DNA of 64,000 nucleotides from Pseudomonas sp. VD-NE ins (GCF_031882575.1 NZ_CP134772.1:6297001-6361000); one strand, 5' to 3'; numbered from the stretch's first letter, positions 37,315 to 46,843 are shown. Program-made: numbers and translations. Notes: generated by a model from the sequence alone, not told the origin.

Positions 37315-37920
37315 ATGACCGAACCCGCGCTGCTGCCCCGCCCGCAACTCCGCCGCCTGCTGCGCAAGGCGCGCCGCTCGCTGAGCAAAAGCGAACAACG
37401 TCAGGCCGCCAAAGGCCTGTACCGGCAACTGGCGCAAGACCCGCACTTTCGCCGGGCCAGACATATCTCTCTGTATCTGCCCACCGACGGCGAAATCGAT
37501 CCGCGCCTGCTGCTGCGTGAAGCGCAGCGTCGCGGCAAAGCGACCTACTTGCCGGTGCTCAGCGCCTGGCCGCGGACCAAAATGGTTTTCCAGCGCATTC
37601 GCCCCGGCGAAAAACTCAAACCCAATCGCTTCCGCATTCTCGAACCGCAAGCCAATCTGGCTCGGCAACGCAAGGTCTGGGCGCTGGATCTGGTGTTATT
37701 GCCGTTGGTAGGGTTTGACGATGTCGGCGGACGACTGGGCATGGGCGGCGGATTTTACGATCGCAGCCTGGCGTATCTGGCTCGGCGAAAAAGCTGGCGC
37801 AAGCCGACGCTGCTGGGCCTGGCCCATGAGTGTCAGAAGGTCGAACGCTTGGCGCAGGCGAGTTGGGATGTGCCGTTACAAGGCACGGTCAGCGACAAGG
37901 CGTGGTATTTCGCGGGATAG
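37315..37920 (+). CDS. ygfA: 5-formyltetrahydrofolate cyclo-ligase
   Basis: A 201-residue enzyme that converts 5-formyl-THF to 5,10-methenyl-THF using ATP. Visible are the N-terminal RRLLRKARRSLSKSEQRQAA, the substrate loop LYLPTDGEIDPRLLLREAQR and the C-terminal GFDDVGGRLGMGGGFYDRSL glycine-rich motif. It is placed downstream of 6S RNA, as in E. coli, where the RNA and this gene are co-transcribed. Confidence 0.92.
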   Translation: MTEPALLPRPQLRRLLRKARRSLSKSEQRQAAKGLYRQLAQDPHFRRARHISLYLPTDGEIDPRLLLREAQRRGKATYLPVLSAWPRTKMVFQRIRPGEKLKPNRFRILEPQANLARQRKVWALDLVLLPLVGFDDVGGRLGMGGGFYDRSLAYLARRKSWRKPTLLGLAHECQKVERLAQASWDVPLQGTVSDKAWYFAG

Positions 37921-37956
37921 GACGCCGCGCAGATCAGCGGCGTCGAAAAATCAGTT

Positions 37957-38112
37957 TCAGCGCTTGAACGCAGTCGACTGTTGAACCTGTTGCGCGACTT
38001 CGATCGGCGCATCGGCCTTGTTCGACCACAGGCTTTGCGCGTAACCGGTGGTCACGACACCCAAGCCAAACAAAATTACCAAAGTCCATAGTAAATCCGG
38101 TTTGCGTTTCAT
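37957..38112 (-). CDS. Small 51-residue single-span membrane protein
   Basis: On the minus strand an ATG at 38112 preceded by GAGGGGGG opens 51 codons: MKRKPDLLWTLVILFGLGVV, then TTGYAQSLWSNKADAPIEVA and a polar tail to FKR. The layout is a positively charged start, one hydrophobic segment (residues ~8-23) and a polar C-terminus. It could be a membrane-anchored peptide or a secreted one. It ends 37 bases after the convergent cyclo-ligase gene. The codon pattern and ribosome site support a real gene that is shorter than common gene-calling limits. I recall similar short proteins in Pseudomonas but no function. Confidence 0.75.
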   Translation of the reverse strand: MKRKPDLLWTLVILFGLGVVTTGYAQSLWSNKADAPIEVAQQVQQSTAFKR

Positions 38113-38310
38113 CGATTGCCCCCCTCAAGGCACATCATCACGATGACAGCAGCGGTTTCCGTTTGTAGGCCGTGCAGCAGCGTCAAGCTTTAAAGGCCGG
38201 CATTTTGCGACAACGTGAACCTGCGCGCAAACGCTGACGTCAACCGACTGTCGGTTTGTCATAAAATTGCCCGACAACCTGCCCAATGACCGTTTCAGGA
38301 GCAAAAAACC

Positions 38311-38763
38311 ATGGCCTATTGGCTGATGAAGTCCGAGCCCGACGAACTCTCGATCAAAGGTCTGGAAAAACTCGGCACGGCACGCTGGGACGGGGTGCGC
38401 AACTATCAGGCGCGTAACTTTCTGCGCTCGATGGCGGTGGGTGATGAGTTCTTTTTCTACCATTCCAGCTGCCCGGAGCCGGGGATTGCCGGAATCGGCA
38501 AGATAATCGAGGCGGCGTACCCGGATCCCACCGCACTGGAGCCGGAAAGTCATTACTTCGACCCGAAGGCTACGCCAGAGAAAAATGCCTGGAGTGCGAT
38601 TGACGTTGAACACGTCGAAACGTTTGCGCGGGTGTTGAAGCTGGATTATCTGAAGCAGCAGACGGCGCTGGCGGAGATGCCGTTGGTGCAGAAGGGTTCG
38701 CGGTTGTCGGTGATGCCGGTCACACCCGAGCAATGGGCGGCGGTCATAACGCTCAAACCCTGA
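38311..38763 (+). CDS. EVE domain-containing protein
   Basis: A 150-residue protein that is one EVE domain: MAYWLMKSEPDELSIKGLEK, DGVRNYQARNFLRSMAVGDE and FFFYHSSCPEPGIAGIGKI. EVE domains share the PUA-like fold and are thought to bind modified nucleotides in DNA or RNA. This stand-alone form is the THYN1-like type, widespread in Proteobacteria. An AGGAG ribosome site precedes the ATG. It is monocistronic and followed by a REP pair. Confidence 0.92.
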   Translation: MAYWLMKSEPDELSIKGLEKLGTARWDGVRNYQARNFLRSMAVGDEFFFYHSSCPEPGIAGIGKIIEAAYPDPTALEPESHYFDPKATPEKNAWSAIDVEHVETFARVLKLDYLKQQTALAEMPLVQKGSRLSVMPVTPEQWAAVITLKP

Positions 38764-38787
38764 TTTATTTGGCGCCTGCCAAAATGC

Positions 38788-38884
38788 AATCGCTGGCAAG
38801 CCAGCTCCCACAGGATTTGCGATGGAACACAATATTTTGATCGCCGCAGAACCTTGTGGGAGCTGGCTTGCCAGCGATGAGGCC
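38788..38884. repeat. REP pair, family GGGAGCTGGCTTGCCAGC (inverted)
   Basis: Inverted units at 38789-38813 and 38854-38879, in the gap between the ends of the convergent EVE and FliL-like genes. It matches the family at 5203-5313. Confidence 0.9.
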
Positions 38885-38903
38885 GGCCCGGACAACAGAA
38901 GAT

Positions 38904-39311
38904 TTACTGAATGATCAGGTTGTTAAACAACAGATCCTCAACCACGGGTTTGCCGGTCTCGTCATTCATCACTTGCTGGGTCTGCTTCAACGCTTCCTGA
39001 CGCAGCTTCTCTTTACCTTCAATGCTGCCCATCGCCTCGGTGGTCTGCTGAGTAAACAGCGCCACCAGTTGATTACGGATCAACGGTTCGTTGGCCTTGA
39101 CCAGTTTCGCCGACTCCTCGCCCGTCACACGCAGCGCCACGTCTGCCTTGTAGACCTTGAGCTTCGGTGTGCCGTCCAGCCCGTAGTTACCCACAAACGG
39201 CGGGCTCAGGGTGATGTAGCTTACCTTCGGCGCCTCGCCTTCTTTGGCTTCTTCGGCCAGCGCTGCCACAGGCAGAGACAGGGCCAGCAACAACATGATC
39301 CACGCTTTCAC
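38904..39311 (-). CDS. FliL-like exported protein
   Basis: A 135-residue protein with a GTG start at 39311 chosen because AAGGAG lies 5-10 bases upstream. It has a signal peptide or anchor (KAWIMLLLALSLPVAALAEE). The domain that follows (YITLSPPFVGNYGLDGTPKL, KADVALRVTG, IRNQLVALFTQQTTEAM) is the FliL family fold. No flagellar gene is adjacent, so it is a FliL paralogue outside the flagellar cluster. Role unproven. Confidence 0.82.
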   Translation of the reverse strand: MKAWIMLLLALSLPVAALAEEAKEGEAPKVSYITLSPPFVGNYGLDGTPKLKVYKADVALRVTGEESAKLVKANEPLIRNQLVALFTQQTTEAMGSIEGKEKLRQEALKQTQQVMNDETGKPVVEDLLFNNLIIQ

Positions 39312-39461
39312 AATTCGCTCCTTATCCGGTTTGCGGCCTAGCATAACGACCCGCCGCGCAAGCACAAGCTTATGGCTGACTATCAGGGCCGGGCATGCTC
39401 GTTGACCCGTTGACTGACACACCTACACTTATCGGCCATCACTCCCAAAGGAATAGCCCTG

Positions 39462-40439
39462 ATGAAAGCCGTGCTGTGCAAAGCCTTCGGCCCTGCCGAA
39501 TCGCTGGTGCTGGAAGACGTCGCCAGTCCCGCCCTGAAGAAGAACGAAATCCTGCTGGACGTGCACGCCGCCGGGGTCAACTTCCCGGACACGCTGATCA
39601 TCGAGGGCAAGTACCAGTTCAAGCCGCCCTTCCCGTTCTCGCCGGGTGGCGAAGCAGCGGGCGTGGTCCGCGAAGTCGGGGAAAAGGTCAGCCACCTCAA
39701 GGTCGGTGACCGGGTCATGGCCCTGACCGGCTGGGGCAGCTTCGCCGAACAAGTCGCGGTGCCGGGCTACAACGTCCTGCCGATTCCGCCGTCGATGGAC
39801 TTCAACATCGCCGCCGCCTTCAGCATGACCTACGGCACCTCGATGCATGCGCTCAAGCAGCGCGCCAACCTGCAACCGGGCGAAACCCTGCTGGTACTCG
39901 GTGCTTCCGGCGGGGTCGGCCTGGCTGCCGTGGAAATCGGTAAAGCCATGGGTGCCCGGGTGATTGCTGCCGCCAGCAGTGCCGAGAAACTCGCGGTGGC
40001 CAAAGCTGCCGGTGCCGATGAGCTTATCAATTACAGCGAAACCAGCCTCAAGGATGAAATCAAACGCCTCACCGACGGCCAGGGCGCTGACGTGATCTAC
40101 GACCCGGTCGGTGGCGATCTGTTCGACCAGGCCATCCGCGCCATCGCCTGGAACGGCCGCCTGCTGGTGGTCGGCTTCGCCAGCGGTCGGATTCCGGAGC
40201 TGCCGGTCAACCTTGCCCTGCTCAAAGGCGCGGCAGTGCTCGGCGTGTTCTGGGGCTCCTTCGCCCAGCGCCAGCCGCAGGATAACGCGGCGAACTTCCA
40301 GCAATTGTTCGGCTGGTTCGCCGAGGGCAAGTTGAAGCCGTTGGTGTCACAGGTGTATCCGCTGAGCAACGCGGCGCAGGCGATCAATGATCTTGGCCAG
40401 CGCAAGGCGGTGGGCAAGGTGGTGGTGCAGGTGCGCTGA
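39462..40439 (+). CDS. NADPH:quinone oxidoreductase, zinc-less MDR family
   Basis: A 325-residue medium-chain dehydrogenase/reductase without the structural zinc cysteines. The catalytic domain starts MKAVLCKAFGPAESLVLEDV, and the NADPH-binding Rossmann motif is VLGASGGVGLAAVEIGKAMG near residues 145-165. It is of the QOR type, reducing quinones or enoyl-type substrates. It is monocistronic and followed by a terminator that also serves the convergent TonB-like gene. Confidence 0.9.
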   Translation: MKAVLCKAFGPAESLVLEDVASPALKKNEILLDVHAAGVNFPDTLIIEGKYQFKPPFPFSPGGEAAGVVREVGEKVSHLKVGDRVMALTGWGSFAEQVAVPGYNVLPIPPSMDFNIAAAFSMTYGTSMHALKQRANLQPGETLLVLGASGGVGLAAVEIGKAMGARVIAAASSAEKLAVAKAAGADELINYSETSLKDEIKRLTDGQGADVIYDPVGGDLFDQAIRAIAWNGRLLVVGFASGRIPELPVNLALLKGAAVLGVFWGSFAQRQPQDNAANFQQLFGWFAEGKLKPLVSQVYPLSNAAQAINDLGQRKAVGKVVVQVR

Positions 40440-40452
40440 GCGACCTCTCGAT

Positions 40453-40489
40453 AAAGGCCAGAATGCCCGGTTCGGTCGTTCTGGCCTTT
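40453..40489 (+). terminator. Bidirectional terminator between quinone reductase and TonB-like gene
   Basis: AAAGGCCAGAA and TTCTGGCCTTT form a perfect 11-base stem around a 15-base loop, 14 bases after the quinone reductase stop and just beyond the TonB-like stop. Confidence 0.8.
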
Positions 40490-40493
40490 GTTA

Positions 40494-41108
40494 TCAGAGC
40501 AACTCACGAATCTCCGCCGGTAACAGGCTCATGAATCTGCGCGCCGGGCTCTCTCGACAAGCCCTGACAATCGTCTCAACCTGCCGATTCAACTTGGCAA
40601 TCATCGCCAGACGCTGCGCGTCCGGCAGCTGAGTCTTGTGGAAGACGTTCGTAAGATAGGCGCGGGTTTGGGCGAACGCCGCCGAGTCGATCCATGAATA
40701 CTCTGCAATATTGACCAGATTCTCGTTAACCGCACGGCATCGCAAGGCTTTCAGTTGCTGGTTGACGTGAATGGGTTGATCCAGATCGAGCCGAAAGACC
40801 ATCGGCGCGACGACTTCCTGCTTTTCGGGTTTGTCCTCCTCAACGGCCCAAGGCTTGAAACGCCACTGCGCCAGCGCAACTCTGACCGCTTCAGCCAGAT
40901 CGGGGTGGTCACTTTTCAGAATGCTGATTTCGCTGACCGAGCCGTCCGCCCTGACAACGAAACGGGCCTTCACCTCTCCCGTAACCCCAGCCCGGAACAA
41001 TGCCAATGGATAAATGGGTCGTGGGTTGTCTTCGGGAATCAACAGCGCTCCCGCCGCTTGCACCACACCGCTGACCGACAACAAAAACAACGCCACAATC
41101 CACCGCAT
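40494..41108 (-). CDS. Stand-alone TonB C-terminal domain protein
   Basis: A 204-residue exported protein from the ATG at 41108: signal peptide MRWIVALFLLSVSGVVQAAG, then a TonB C-terminal-like domain (PIYPLALFRAGVTGEVKARF, VVRADGSVSEISILKS, VALAQWRFKPW) at residues ~30-100. The proline-rich spacer of true TonB is absent and the N-terminus looks cleavable. The C-terminal 100 residues are helical and unfamiliar. It is probably periplasmic and unlikely to energise receptors in the classic way. Confidence 0.82.
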   Translation of the reverse strand: MRWIVALFLLSVSGVVQAAGALLIPEDNPRPIYPLALFRAGVTGEVKARFVVRADGSVSEISILKSDHPDLAEAVRVALAQWRFKPWAVEEDKPEKQEVVAPMVFRLDLDQPIHVNQQLKALRCRAVNENLVNIAEYSWIDSAAFAQTRAYLTNVFHKTQLPDAQRLAMIAKLNRQVETIVRACRESPARRFMSLLPAEIRELL

Positions 41109-41295
41109 GCCCCACCCCCTAGCGCTCGAATGCCAATCCCGGCAACAGCACAAAGGTTACGGAGCAATGACGCTTAACGGAATGGCGCAACTTCTGCGTT
41201 GGGTGCAGGACATTTCCCAAGGCACGACGGTAAATCGGGCGATCGCGCCACGCGAATGCTCAAAGGTAACTTTTCTGACGGATCCTCTTACCGCT

Positions 41296-41916
41296 TCAGC
41301 CTGCAACATCGCCGGGCATCAGTTGTTCCTGAACCTTCTCGCTTCGCGACTGGATCAAATGCCCTTTGTCGTCGAAGCGCAAAACAATCAGCCAGTCGTA
41401 AACATCCACCGGCCATTTCGGCTGGCCGATCAGCATCGGGCCATCACCGCCGAAGGCGGCAATCAGTTTGTTGATATGGCTGTGGTGCCAGGCAATCAGC
41501 ACGGTTTTCGCCTGATTGCTCTTGCGCAGAGAGCTGACCAGTTTGTCGACGTCGTTATTGGCAAACGGCTGTTCAATCGGCAGTTGCAGGCGCTGCGACA
41601 GCGGAATCAGCGTCTGTCGCGGGCGGATGCTTGCCGGGCTGTCGGCGGTAGCGATCAGACGGTGGGGTGTGAGTGCCTGGTCGTCCAGCTGCAACGAGGT
41701 GAAATAGTCCGCGTAGGCCGCGGCGCGCTGTTCGCCCCGGGCATTGAGTTCACGGCCCACCTCAGGCTTTTCCGCATGGCGAATGATCAGCACAGTGACA
41801 TTGCGTAAACCTGGCGCCGCAGAGTCCTGCGCATAACTCAGCGCCAGCACTGAAACAGTGAGCGCTACCGCAACCAGCAATCTGGGCAGCAACATGCGAA
41901 CTTTCACGGCCATCAT
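41296..41916 (-). CDS. Exported histidine phosphatase superfamily protein
   Basis: A 206-residue protein with a signal sequence (VRMLLPRLLVAVALTVSVLA, cleavage near SYAQD) and the phosphohistidine motif VLIIRHAEKPEVG near residues 43-55. The second catalytic histidine is in WHHSHINKLIAAFGGDGP near residue 145. It is in the branch of the family with unknown substrates, probably periplasmic. Monocistronic, divergent from glpT. Confidence 0.86.
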   Translation of the reverse strand: MMAVKVRMLLPRLLVAVALTVSVLALSYAQDSAAPGLRNVTVLIIRHAEKPEVGRELNARGEQRAAAYADYFTSLQLDDQALTPHRLIATADSPASIRPRQTLIPLSQRLQLPIEQPFANNDVDKLVSSLRKSNQAKTVLIAWHHSHINKLIAAFGGDGPMLIGQPKWPVDVYDWLIVLRFDDKGHLIQSRSEKVQEQLMPGDVAG

Positions 41917-42137
41917 TTTTCTCTGCGATCAATCGGGTTTATTGATCGCGAGTCTAAGCCACAACATTCCGCCTGCCACAAAAACGCCCTGTTCTTACAG
42001 CTGAGCGACAGGTTCGTAAAGGAACGCGCGACTTCCAACATTTTCCGCTATTTGCTCGATGCGAACCGGTGCTATTTTCGGTAACGAAACTGTAACATTC
42101 GCATCCGCAGTCAAAACAAGAAATCTGGAGCTCTTGA

Positions 42138-43487
42138 ATGTTTGCTTTCTTTCGTCCTGCCGCACATCAGGCTCCATTGCCTGAAGAAAAAATAGACAGC
42201 ACTTACCGACGCCTGCGCTGGCAGATCTTCGCCGGTATTTTCTTTGGCTACGCGGGTTATTACCTGCTGCGCAAAAACTTCTCGCTGGCCATGCCGTACC
42301 TGATCGACGAAGGCTACAGCCGTGGTGATCTGGGCCTGGCGATGTCGGCGATTGCCATCGCGTATGGCTTGTCGAAGTTCCTCATGGGCCTCGTGTCCGA
42401 CCGTTCCAACCCGCGTTACTTCCTGCCGTTCGGCCTGCTGGTGTCGGCCGGGGTGATGTTCATTTTCGGTTTCGCACCTTGGGCAACGTCCAGCGTGACC
42501 ATGATGTTCATTCTGTTGTTCATCAACGGCTGGGCCCAGGGCATGGGTTGGCCGCCAAGTGGCCGGACCATGGTGCACTGGTGGTCGCAGAAGGAACGCG
42601 GCGGCGTGGTGTCCGTGTGGAACGTGGCGCATAACGTCGGCGGCGGCCTGATCGGCCCGTTGTTCCTGCTCGGCATGGGTCTGTTCAACGACTGGCACGC
42701 AGCGTTTTACGTACCGGCAGCGGTAGCGCTGGGCGTGGCGGTATTTGCCTTCATCACCATGCGCGACACTCCGCAATCGGTCGGCCTGCCGCCAATCGAG
42801 AAGTACAAGAACGACTATCCGGAAGGCTACGACGCCAGCCACGAAGACGAATTCAGCGCGAAAGAGATCTTCGTCAAATACGTGCTGCGCAACAAAATGC
42901 TCTGGTACATCGCCATGGCCAACGTCTTCGTCTACCTGCTGCGTTATGGCGTGCTGGACTGGGCACCGACCTACCTGAAGGAAGCCAAGGGTTTCACCGT
43001 GGATAAAACCTCGTGGGCCTATTTCTTCTATGAGTGGGCGGGGATTCCAGGCACGCTGCTGTGCGGCTGGATGTCGGACAAGATCTTCCGTGGCAACCGT
43101 GGCCTGACCGGCATGGTGTTCATGGCACTGGTGACCGTTGCGACCCTGGTTTACTGGCTGAACCCGGCCGGCAACCCGACCGTCGACATGATCGCGCTGT
43201 TCTCGATCGGCTTCCTGATCTACGGTCCGGTAATGCTGATTGGCCTGCAGGCGCTGGAACTGGCGCCGAAGAAAGCCGCCGGCACCGCTGCGGGCTTCAC
43301 TGGCTTGTTCGGTTATCTGGGTGGTTCGGTCGCGGCCAGTGCAGCGATGGGCTACACCGTTGACCATTTCGGCTGGGACGGTGGTTTTGTGCTGCTGGTG
43401 GGCGCTTGCCTGCTGTCTATGGCCTTCCTGGCCCCGACGTTGTGGCACAAACAAGTCGCCAGTCAGAGTCGTGAAGCGGTCGCTTGA
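42138..43487 (+). CDS. glpT: Glycerol-3-phosphate/phosphate antiporter GlpT
   Basis: A 449-residue organophosphate:phosphate antiporter of the major facilitator superfamily with twelve predicted membrane segments. The N-terminus ([35 protein letters not shown]) carries the family's conserved YYLxRKN motif with the substrate arginine, and [20 protein letters not shown] is the organophosphate signature region. It also admits fosfomycin in pseudomonads. Its last 25 bases overlap the end of the convergent chaC gene. Confidence 0.94.
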   Translation: MFAFFRPAAHQAPLPEEKIDSTYRRLRWQIFAGIFFGYAGYYLLRKNFSLAMPYLIDEGYSRGDLGLAMSAIAIAYGLSKFLMGLVSDRSNPRYFLPFGLLVSAGVMFIFGFAPWATSSVTMMFILLFINGWAQGMGWPPSGRTMVHWWSQKERGGVVSVWNVAHNVGGGLIGPLFLLGMGLFNDWHAAFYVPAAVALGVAVFAFITMRDTPQSVGLPPIEKYKNDYPEGYDASHEDEFSAKEIFVKYVLRNKMLWYIAMANVFVYLLRYGVLDWAPTYLKEAKGFTVDKTSWAYFFYEWAGIPGTLLCGWMSDKIFRGNRGLTGMVFMALVTVATLVYWLNPAGNPTVDMIALFSIGFLIYGPVMLIGLQALELAPKKAAGTAAGFTGLFGYLGGSVAASAAMGYTVDHFGWDGGFVLLVGACLLSMAFLAPTLWHKQVASQSREAVA

Positions 43488-44131
43488 TCGGCCTGTGACT
43501 TACAGCGCTTGAGCCGCGCCTCCAGATTGCGGTCTGGCATGGCGTGGCTGCGCAGGGCGTGGGCGGTCTGCTCGACATAATCGCGAGTAGTGCCGTAACG
43601 CCCACTGGCGCTTTCGAACACCTGGCTCAGCACGTGATCCGGCAAGTTGCCGGCATAGCTGGGCAGGTGTCGCTCCAGAACAAATCCCAAGGCCTGCACC
43701 TGACTGCCATCTTCTAGCCGGCAGTTGAGCCAGTGTGGTCGATAGGACGGCACAGGCATTTCGCGCTTCCACAAGGCGTACAGCGCAGCGTCGAGATTGT
43801 CTTCCGGCAACCGATAGGCGAAGCCGCTGCACGAACCACCGCGATCCAGACCAAATACCAGACCCGGCATTTCCGGCGTACCGCGGTGCTCGTGAGACCA
43901 CAGGTACAAGCCGCGATGGTAGCCATGCACGCGTCCGCGCACCCTCTCCACCGCCGAACATTCCGGCCGCCAGATCAGCGAACCGTAGGCGAACAGCCAT
44001 ACCGGCCCGCCCTTGTGGCGCGCCATGGTCGATTGCATGGAAGCGAGAAGTTGTTCGTGCGTCAGCTGCGGCCCAAGGTCGAGCCGCGGAGGGTAATTCA
44101 AATTCAGAAAAGCGTTTTCAATGGCGCTCAT
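43463..44131 (-). CDS. chaC: Gamma-glutamylcyclotransferase, ChaC family
   Basis: A 222-residue ChaC-type enzyme. The substrate-binding motif [14 protein letters not shown] is at residues ~44-57, and the segment [20 protein letters not shown] (~106-125) fits the family. It degrades glutathione to 5-oxoproline and Cys-Gly in the cytoplasm. The start at 44131 lies at the edge of an unusual AT-rich region. It ends inside the last codons of glpT on the opposite strand. Confidence 0.9.
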   Translation of the reverse strand: MSAIENAFLNLNYPPRLDLGPQLTHEQLLASMQSTMARHKGGPVWLFAYGSLIWRPECSAVERVRGRVHGYHRGLYLWSHEHRGTPEMPGLVFGLDRGGSCSGFAYRLPEDNLDAALYALWKREMPVPSYRPHWLNCRLEDGSQVQALGFVLERHLPSYAGNLPDHVLSQVFESASGRYGTTRDYVEQTAHALRSHAMPDRNLEARLKRCKSQADQATASRL

Positions 44132-44328
44132 GGCGAATAGCGTTCAGCTCCCCGCGGGTGAAGAATTACTTAATAGAACGCACCGCTGTAACAATAAGGC
44201 ACATATGTTTTAAGGCAATTTGAGTGCCATGGCACAGTTCTTAATTGATTGCCTGATTGATATATAACCTAGCGGTATTTATGCAATTACATAAATACCG
44301 ATCGGCTATATAGAGAGTTATAACCGAT
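44132..44328. other. AT-rich intergenic segment with stacked palindromes
   Basis: A 197-base gap upstream of chaC and after the flavin reductase gene, unusually AT-rich for this chromosome. It holds a 12-base palindrome GTGCCATGGCAC (44224-44235), a perfect 11-base inverted repeat CGGTATTTATG/CATAAATACCG (44273-44300) and an imperfect one ATCGGCTATA/TTATAACCGAT directly after it. No ORF is convincing. It should contain the chaC promoter. Confidence 0.6.
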
Positions 44329-45297
44329 TCAGGAGCGGGGAGCGTACGCGAACACATCGGCGCGCATTTGATGGGCGTCCATCCCGGCTTCGACCAGCGC
44401 GTCGAGCGTGCCGTAAACCATCGCCGGTGAGCCGCTGGCGTAGACGTGCAAAGGTTTCAGATCGGGGAAGTCTTCGCAGACCGCCTCGTGCAGCATGCCG
44501 CAGCGCCCTTCCCAACCGCATTGATCGCTGACGACCTTGTGCAGGAACAGGTTGGGCAATTTCAGCCATTCGTCCCAATGCTCGATCTCATAAAAATCTT
44601 CCGGACGGCGCACGCCCCAGTACAGATGCACGGGATGTTTGAAGCCGTTGGCGCGGCAATGCTCGATCAGCGCGTGAATCTGGCCCATGCCGGTACCGGC
44701 GGCGACCAGCACCAGCGGCCCGTCGGGCAGCTCGGCCAAATGCGTATCGCCGAACGGCAACTCGACCCGCACCATCGCGTTGCGTTGCAGCTGTTCGATC
44801 AGGCTCAATGCACTGGCTTCGCGCGCCAGCACATGGATTTCCAGGTCTCGCCCGCCGTGGGGTGCCGAGGCCATGGAGAATGCCGACTTCTCGCCGTTCT
44901 CACGTTCGATCATCAAGTACTGCCCGGCGTGATAGCGCGGTGGCTTGCCCGCCGGCGCACGCAGACGCACGCGCCAGGTGTCGCCACCGACGTCGCGGCA
45001 TTCAATGACCTGACACGACAGGCTGCGCACCGGCAGTTCTCCCAGCGCGAGCACGCCATCCCACAGCAGGATGCAGTCTTCCAGCGGCTCGGCTATGCAA
45101 GTGTAGAACTCGCCATGGTCATGCACCTTGCCGTCCTGCGCAACGCTACCTTCAACCAGCAGCGCCGCACACACGTGACAATTGCCGTTGCGGCAGCTTT
45201 GCGGGCATTCGTAGCCCAGGCGCCGCGCGCCATCGAGAATCCGCTCACCGGGCTGTATCTCAAGCACTGCTCCGGAGGGCTGCAGGGTTACACGCAT
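44329..45297 (-). CDS. Ferredoxin-NAD(P)H reductase fused to a 2Fe-2S domain (UbiD-linked oxidoreductase)
   Basis: A 322-residue three-domain protein. It starts with a plant-type 2Fe-2S ferredoxin domain with cysteines in CPQSCRNGNCHVCAAL (residues ~30-45), followed by an FAD-binding reductase domain with RYHAGQYLMIE (~130) and a NAD(P) domain with LVLVAAGTGMGQIHALIEHC (~215). Such proteins are often labelled CDP-6-deoxy-delta-3,4-glucoseen reductase, but that name comes from a distant homologue. It overlaps the ubiD stop by one base, so it is coupled to ubiD, as fre is in E. coli. A flavin reductase role supporting the ubiquinone pathway is the better guess. Confidence 0.85.
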   Translation of the reverse strand: MRVTLQPSGAVLEIQPGERILDGARRLGYECPQSCRNGNCHVCAALLVEGSVAQDGKVHDHGEFYTCIAEPLEDCILLWDGVLALGELPVRSLSCQVIECRDVGGDTWRVRLRAPAGKPPRYHAGQYLMIERENGEKSAFSMASAPHGGRDLEIHVLAREASALSLIEQLQRNAMVRVELPFGDTHLAELPDGPLVLVAAGTGMGQIHALIEHCRANGFKHPVHLYWGVRRPEDFYEIEHWDEWLKLPNLFLHKVVSDQCGWEGRCGMLHEAVCEDFPDLKPLHVYASGSPAMVYGTLDALVEAGMDAHQMRADVFAYAPRS

Positions 45298-46763
45298 CAA
45301 TCTATTCCTAACTGATTCCAGATGGCATCGATCCGTTGGGTGACGGCGTCGTCCTTGACGATCACGCGACCCCACTCGCGAGTGGTTTCGCCCGGCCACT
45401 TGTGGGTGGCATCGAGGCCCATTTTCGAGCCTAACCCTGAGATCGGCGAGGCGAAGTCGAGGTAGTCGATCGGCGTGTTATCGATCATCACCGTGTCGCG
45501 CTTGGGGTCCATGCGCGTGGTGATGGCCCAGATCACGTCGTTCCAGTCGCGGGCGTTGATATCGTCGTCGGTAACGATAACGAACTTGGTGTACATGAAC
45601 TGTCGCAAAAACGACCAGACACCGAGCATCACGCGCTTGGCATGCCCTGGATACGACTTCTTCATGGTCACGATGGCCATGCGGTACGAGCAGCCTTCCG
45701 GCGGCAGGTAGAAGTCGGTGATCTCCGGGAATTGCTTCTGCAGGATCGGCACGAACACTTCATTCAGCGCCACACCGAGGATCGCCGGCTCATCCGGCGG
45801 ACGACCGGTGTAGGTGCTGTGGTAGATCGGTTTGATCCGGTGGGTGATGCGCTCGACGGTGAACACCGGGAAGCTGTCGACTTCGTTGTAGTAACCGGTG
45901 TGGTCGCCGTACGGGCCTTCGTCAGCCATTTCGCCCGGGTGGATCACGCCTTCGAGGATGATCTCGGCGGTGGCCGGCACTTGCAGGTCATTGCCACGGC
46001 ACTTGACCAGTTCGGTGCGGTTGCCGCGCAGCAGACCGGCAAAGGCGTATTCGGAGAGGCTGTCCGGCACAGGCGTGACCGCGCCGAGAATGGTCGCCGG
46101 GTCCGCACCAAGGGCCACCGACACCGGGAACGGCTGGCCCGGATGCTTCTCGCACCACTCGCGATAATCCAGCGCGCCGCCACGGTGGCTGAGCCAGCGC
46201 ATGATCACCTTGTTGCGGCCGATCACTTGCTGACGGTAGATACCGAGGTTCTGGCGTTCTTTATTCGGGCCTTTGGTGACAGTCAGGCCCCAAGTGATCA
46301 GCGGACCGACGTCGCCGGGCCAGCAGGTCTGCACCGGCAGCATCGCCAGATCGACGTCGTCGCCTTCGATGACCACTTCCTGGCACACCGCGTCTTTGAC
46401 GACTTTCGGCGCCATCGAGATGATCTTGCGGAAGATCGGCAGTTTCGACCACGCGTCCTTCAAGCCCTTCGGCGGCTCCGGCTCCTTGAGGAAGGCCAAC
46501 AGCTTGCCGATTTCGCGCAGCTCGCTGACCGACTCGGCGCCCATGCCCATGGCCACCCGCTCTGGGGTGCCGAACAGGTTGCCGAGTACCGGGATGTCGT
46601 AGCCGGTCGGCTTTTCGAACAGCAGCGCCGGGCCCTTGGCCCGCAGCGTGCGGTCGCACACCTCGGTCATTTCCAGCACCGGCGAGACGGGAATCTGGAT
46701 GCGTTTCAACTCTCCGCGCTGCTCAAGCTGCTGCACGAAATCCCGAAGATCCTTGAATTTCAT
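45297..46763 (-). CDS. ubiD: 4-hydroxy-3-polyprenylbenzoate decarboxylase UbiD
   Basis: A 488-residue UbiD, full length, from the ATG at 46763 ([20 protein letters not shown]). Motifs typical of prenylated-FMN decarboxylases are [20 protein letters not shown] and [15 protein letters not shown], with the catalytic Glu in this region. It removes the carboxyl group in ubiquinone synthesis and needs prenylated FMN from UbiX. It is followed by a coupled flavin reductase. The rho-trxA genes lie upstream, separated by an acyltransferase. Confidence 0.96.
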   Translation of the reverse strand: MKFKDLRDFVQQLEQRGELKRIQIPVSPVLEMTEVCDRTLRAKGPALLFEKPTGYDIPVLGNLFGTPERVAMGMGAESVSELREIGKLLAFLKEPEPPKGLKDAWSKLPIFRKIISMAPKVVKDAVCQEVVIEGDDVDLAMLPVQTCWPGDVGPLITWGLTVTKGPNKERQNLGIYRQQVIGRNKVIMRWLSHRGGALDYREWCEKHPGQPFPVSVALGADPATILGAVTPVPDSLSEYAFAGLLRGNRTELVKCRGNDLQVPATAEIILEGVIHPGEMADEGPYGDHTGYYNEVDSFPVFTVERITHRIKPIYHSTYTGRPPDEPAILGVALNEVFVPILQKQFPEITDFYLPPEGCSYRMAIVTMKKSYPGHAKRVMLGVWSFLRQFMYTKFVIVTDDDINARDWNDVIWAITTRMDPKRDTVMIDNTPIDYLDFASPISGLGSKMGLDATHKWPGETTREWGRVIVKDDAVTQRIDAIWNQLGID

Positions 46764-46801
46764 TGACGATGGCACCCTCAAAATAGGCGTACATCCTACC
46801 T

Positions 46802-46833
46802 GCTCTGACGGGCAAACAGCAGCCCGTCAGAGC
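46802..46833 (-). terminator. Perfect 12-base inverted repeat between acyltransferase and ubiD
   Basis: GCTCTGACGGGC and GCCCGTCAGAGC pair perfectly around an 8-base loop. It follows the acyltransferase stop at 46844 on the minus strand. No T tract follows, so termination would depend on Rho or be incomplete; it is listed as a terminator-like stem. Confidence 0.45.
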
Positions 46834-46843
46834 CTGGCATCAA

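Noticed and set aside
42111..43454. 447-codon minus-strand frame over glpT
   Set aside because: Antisense to an unmistakable GlpT; the translation is His/Arg/Gln-rich and low in hydrophobic order.
43463..43487. Overlap of the glpT and chaC ends as a regulatory antisense pair
   Set aside because: A 25-base convergent overlap of coding ends is common in compact genomes and gives no sign of regulation.
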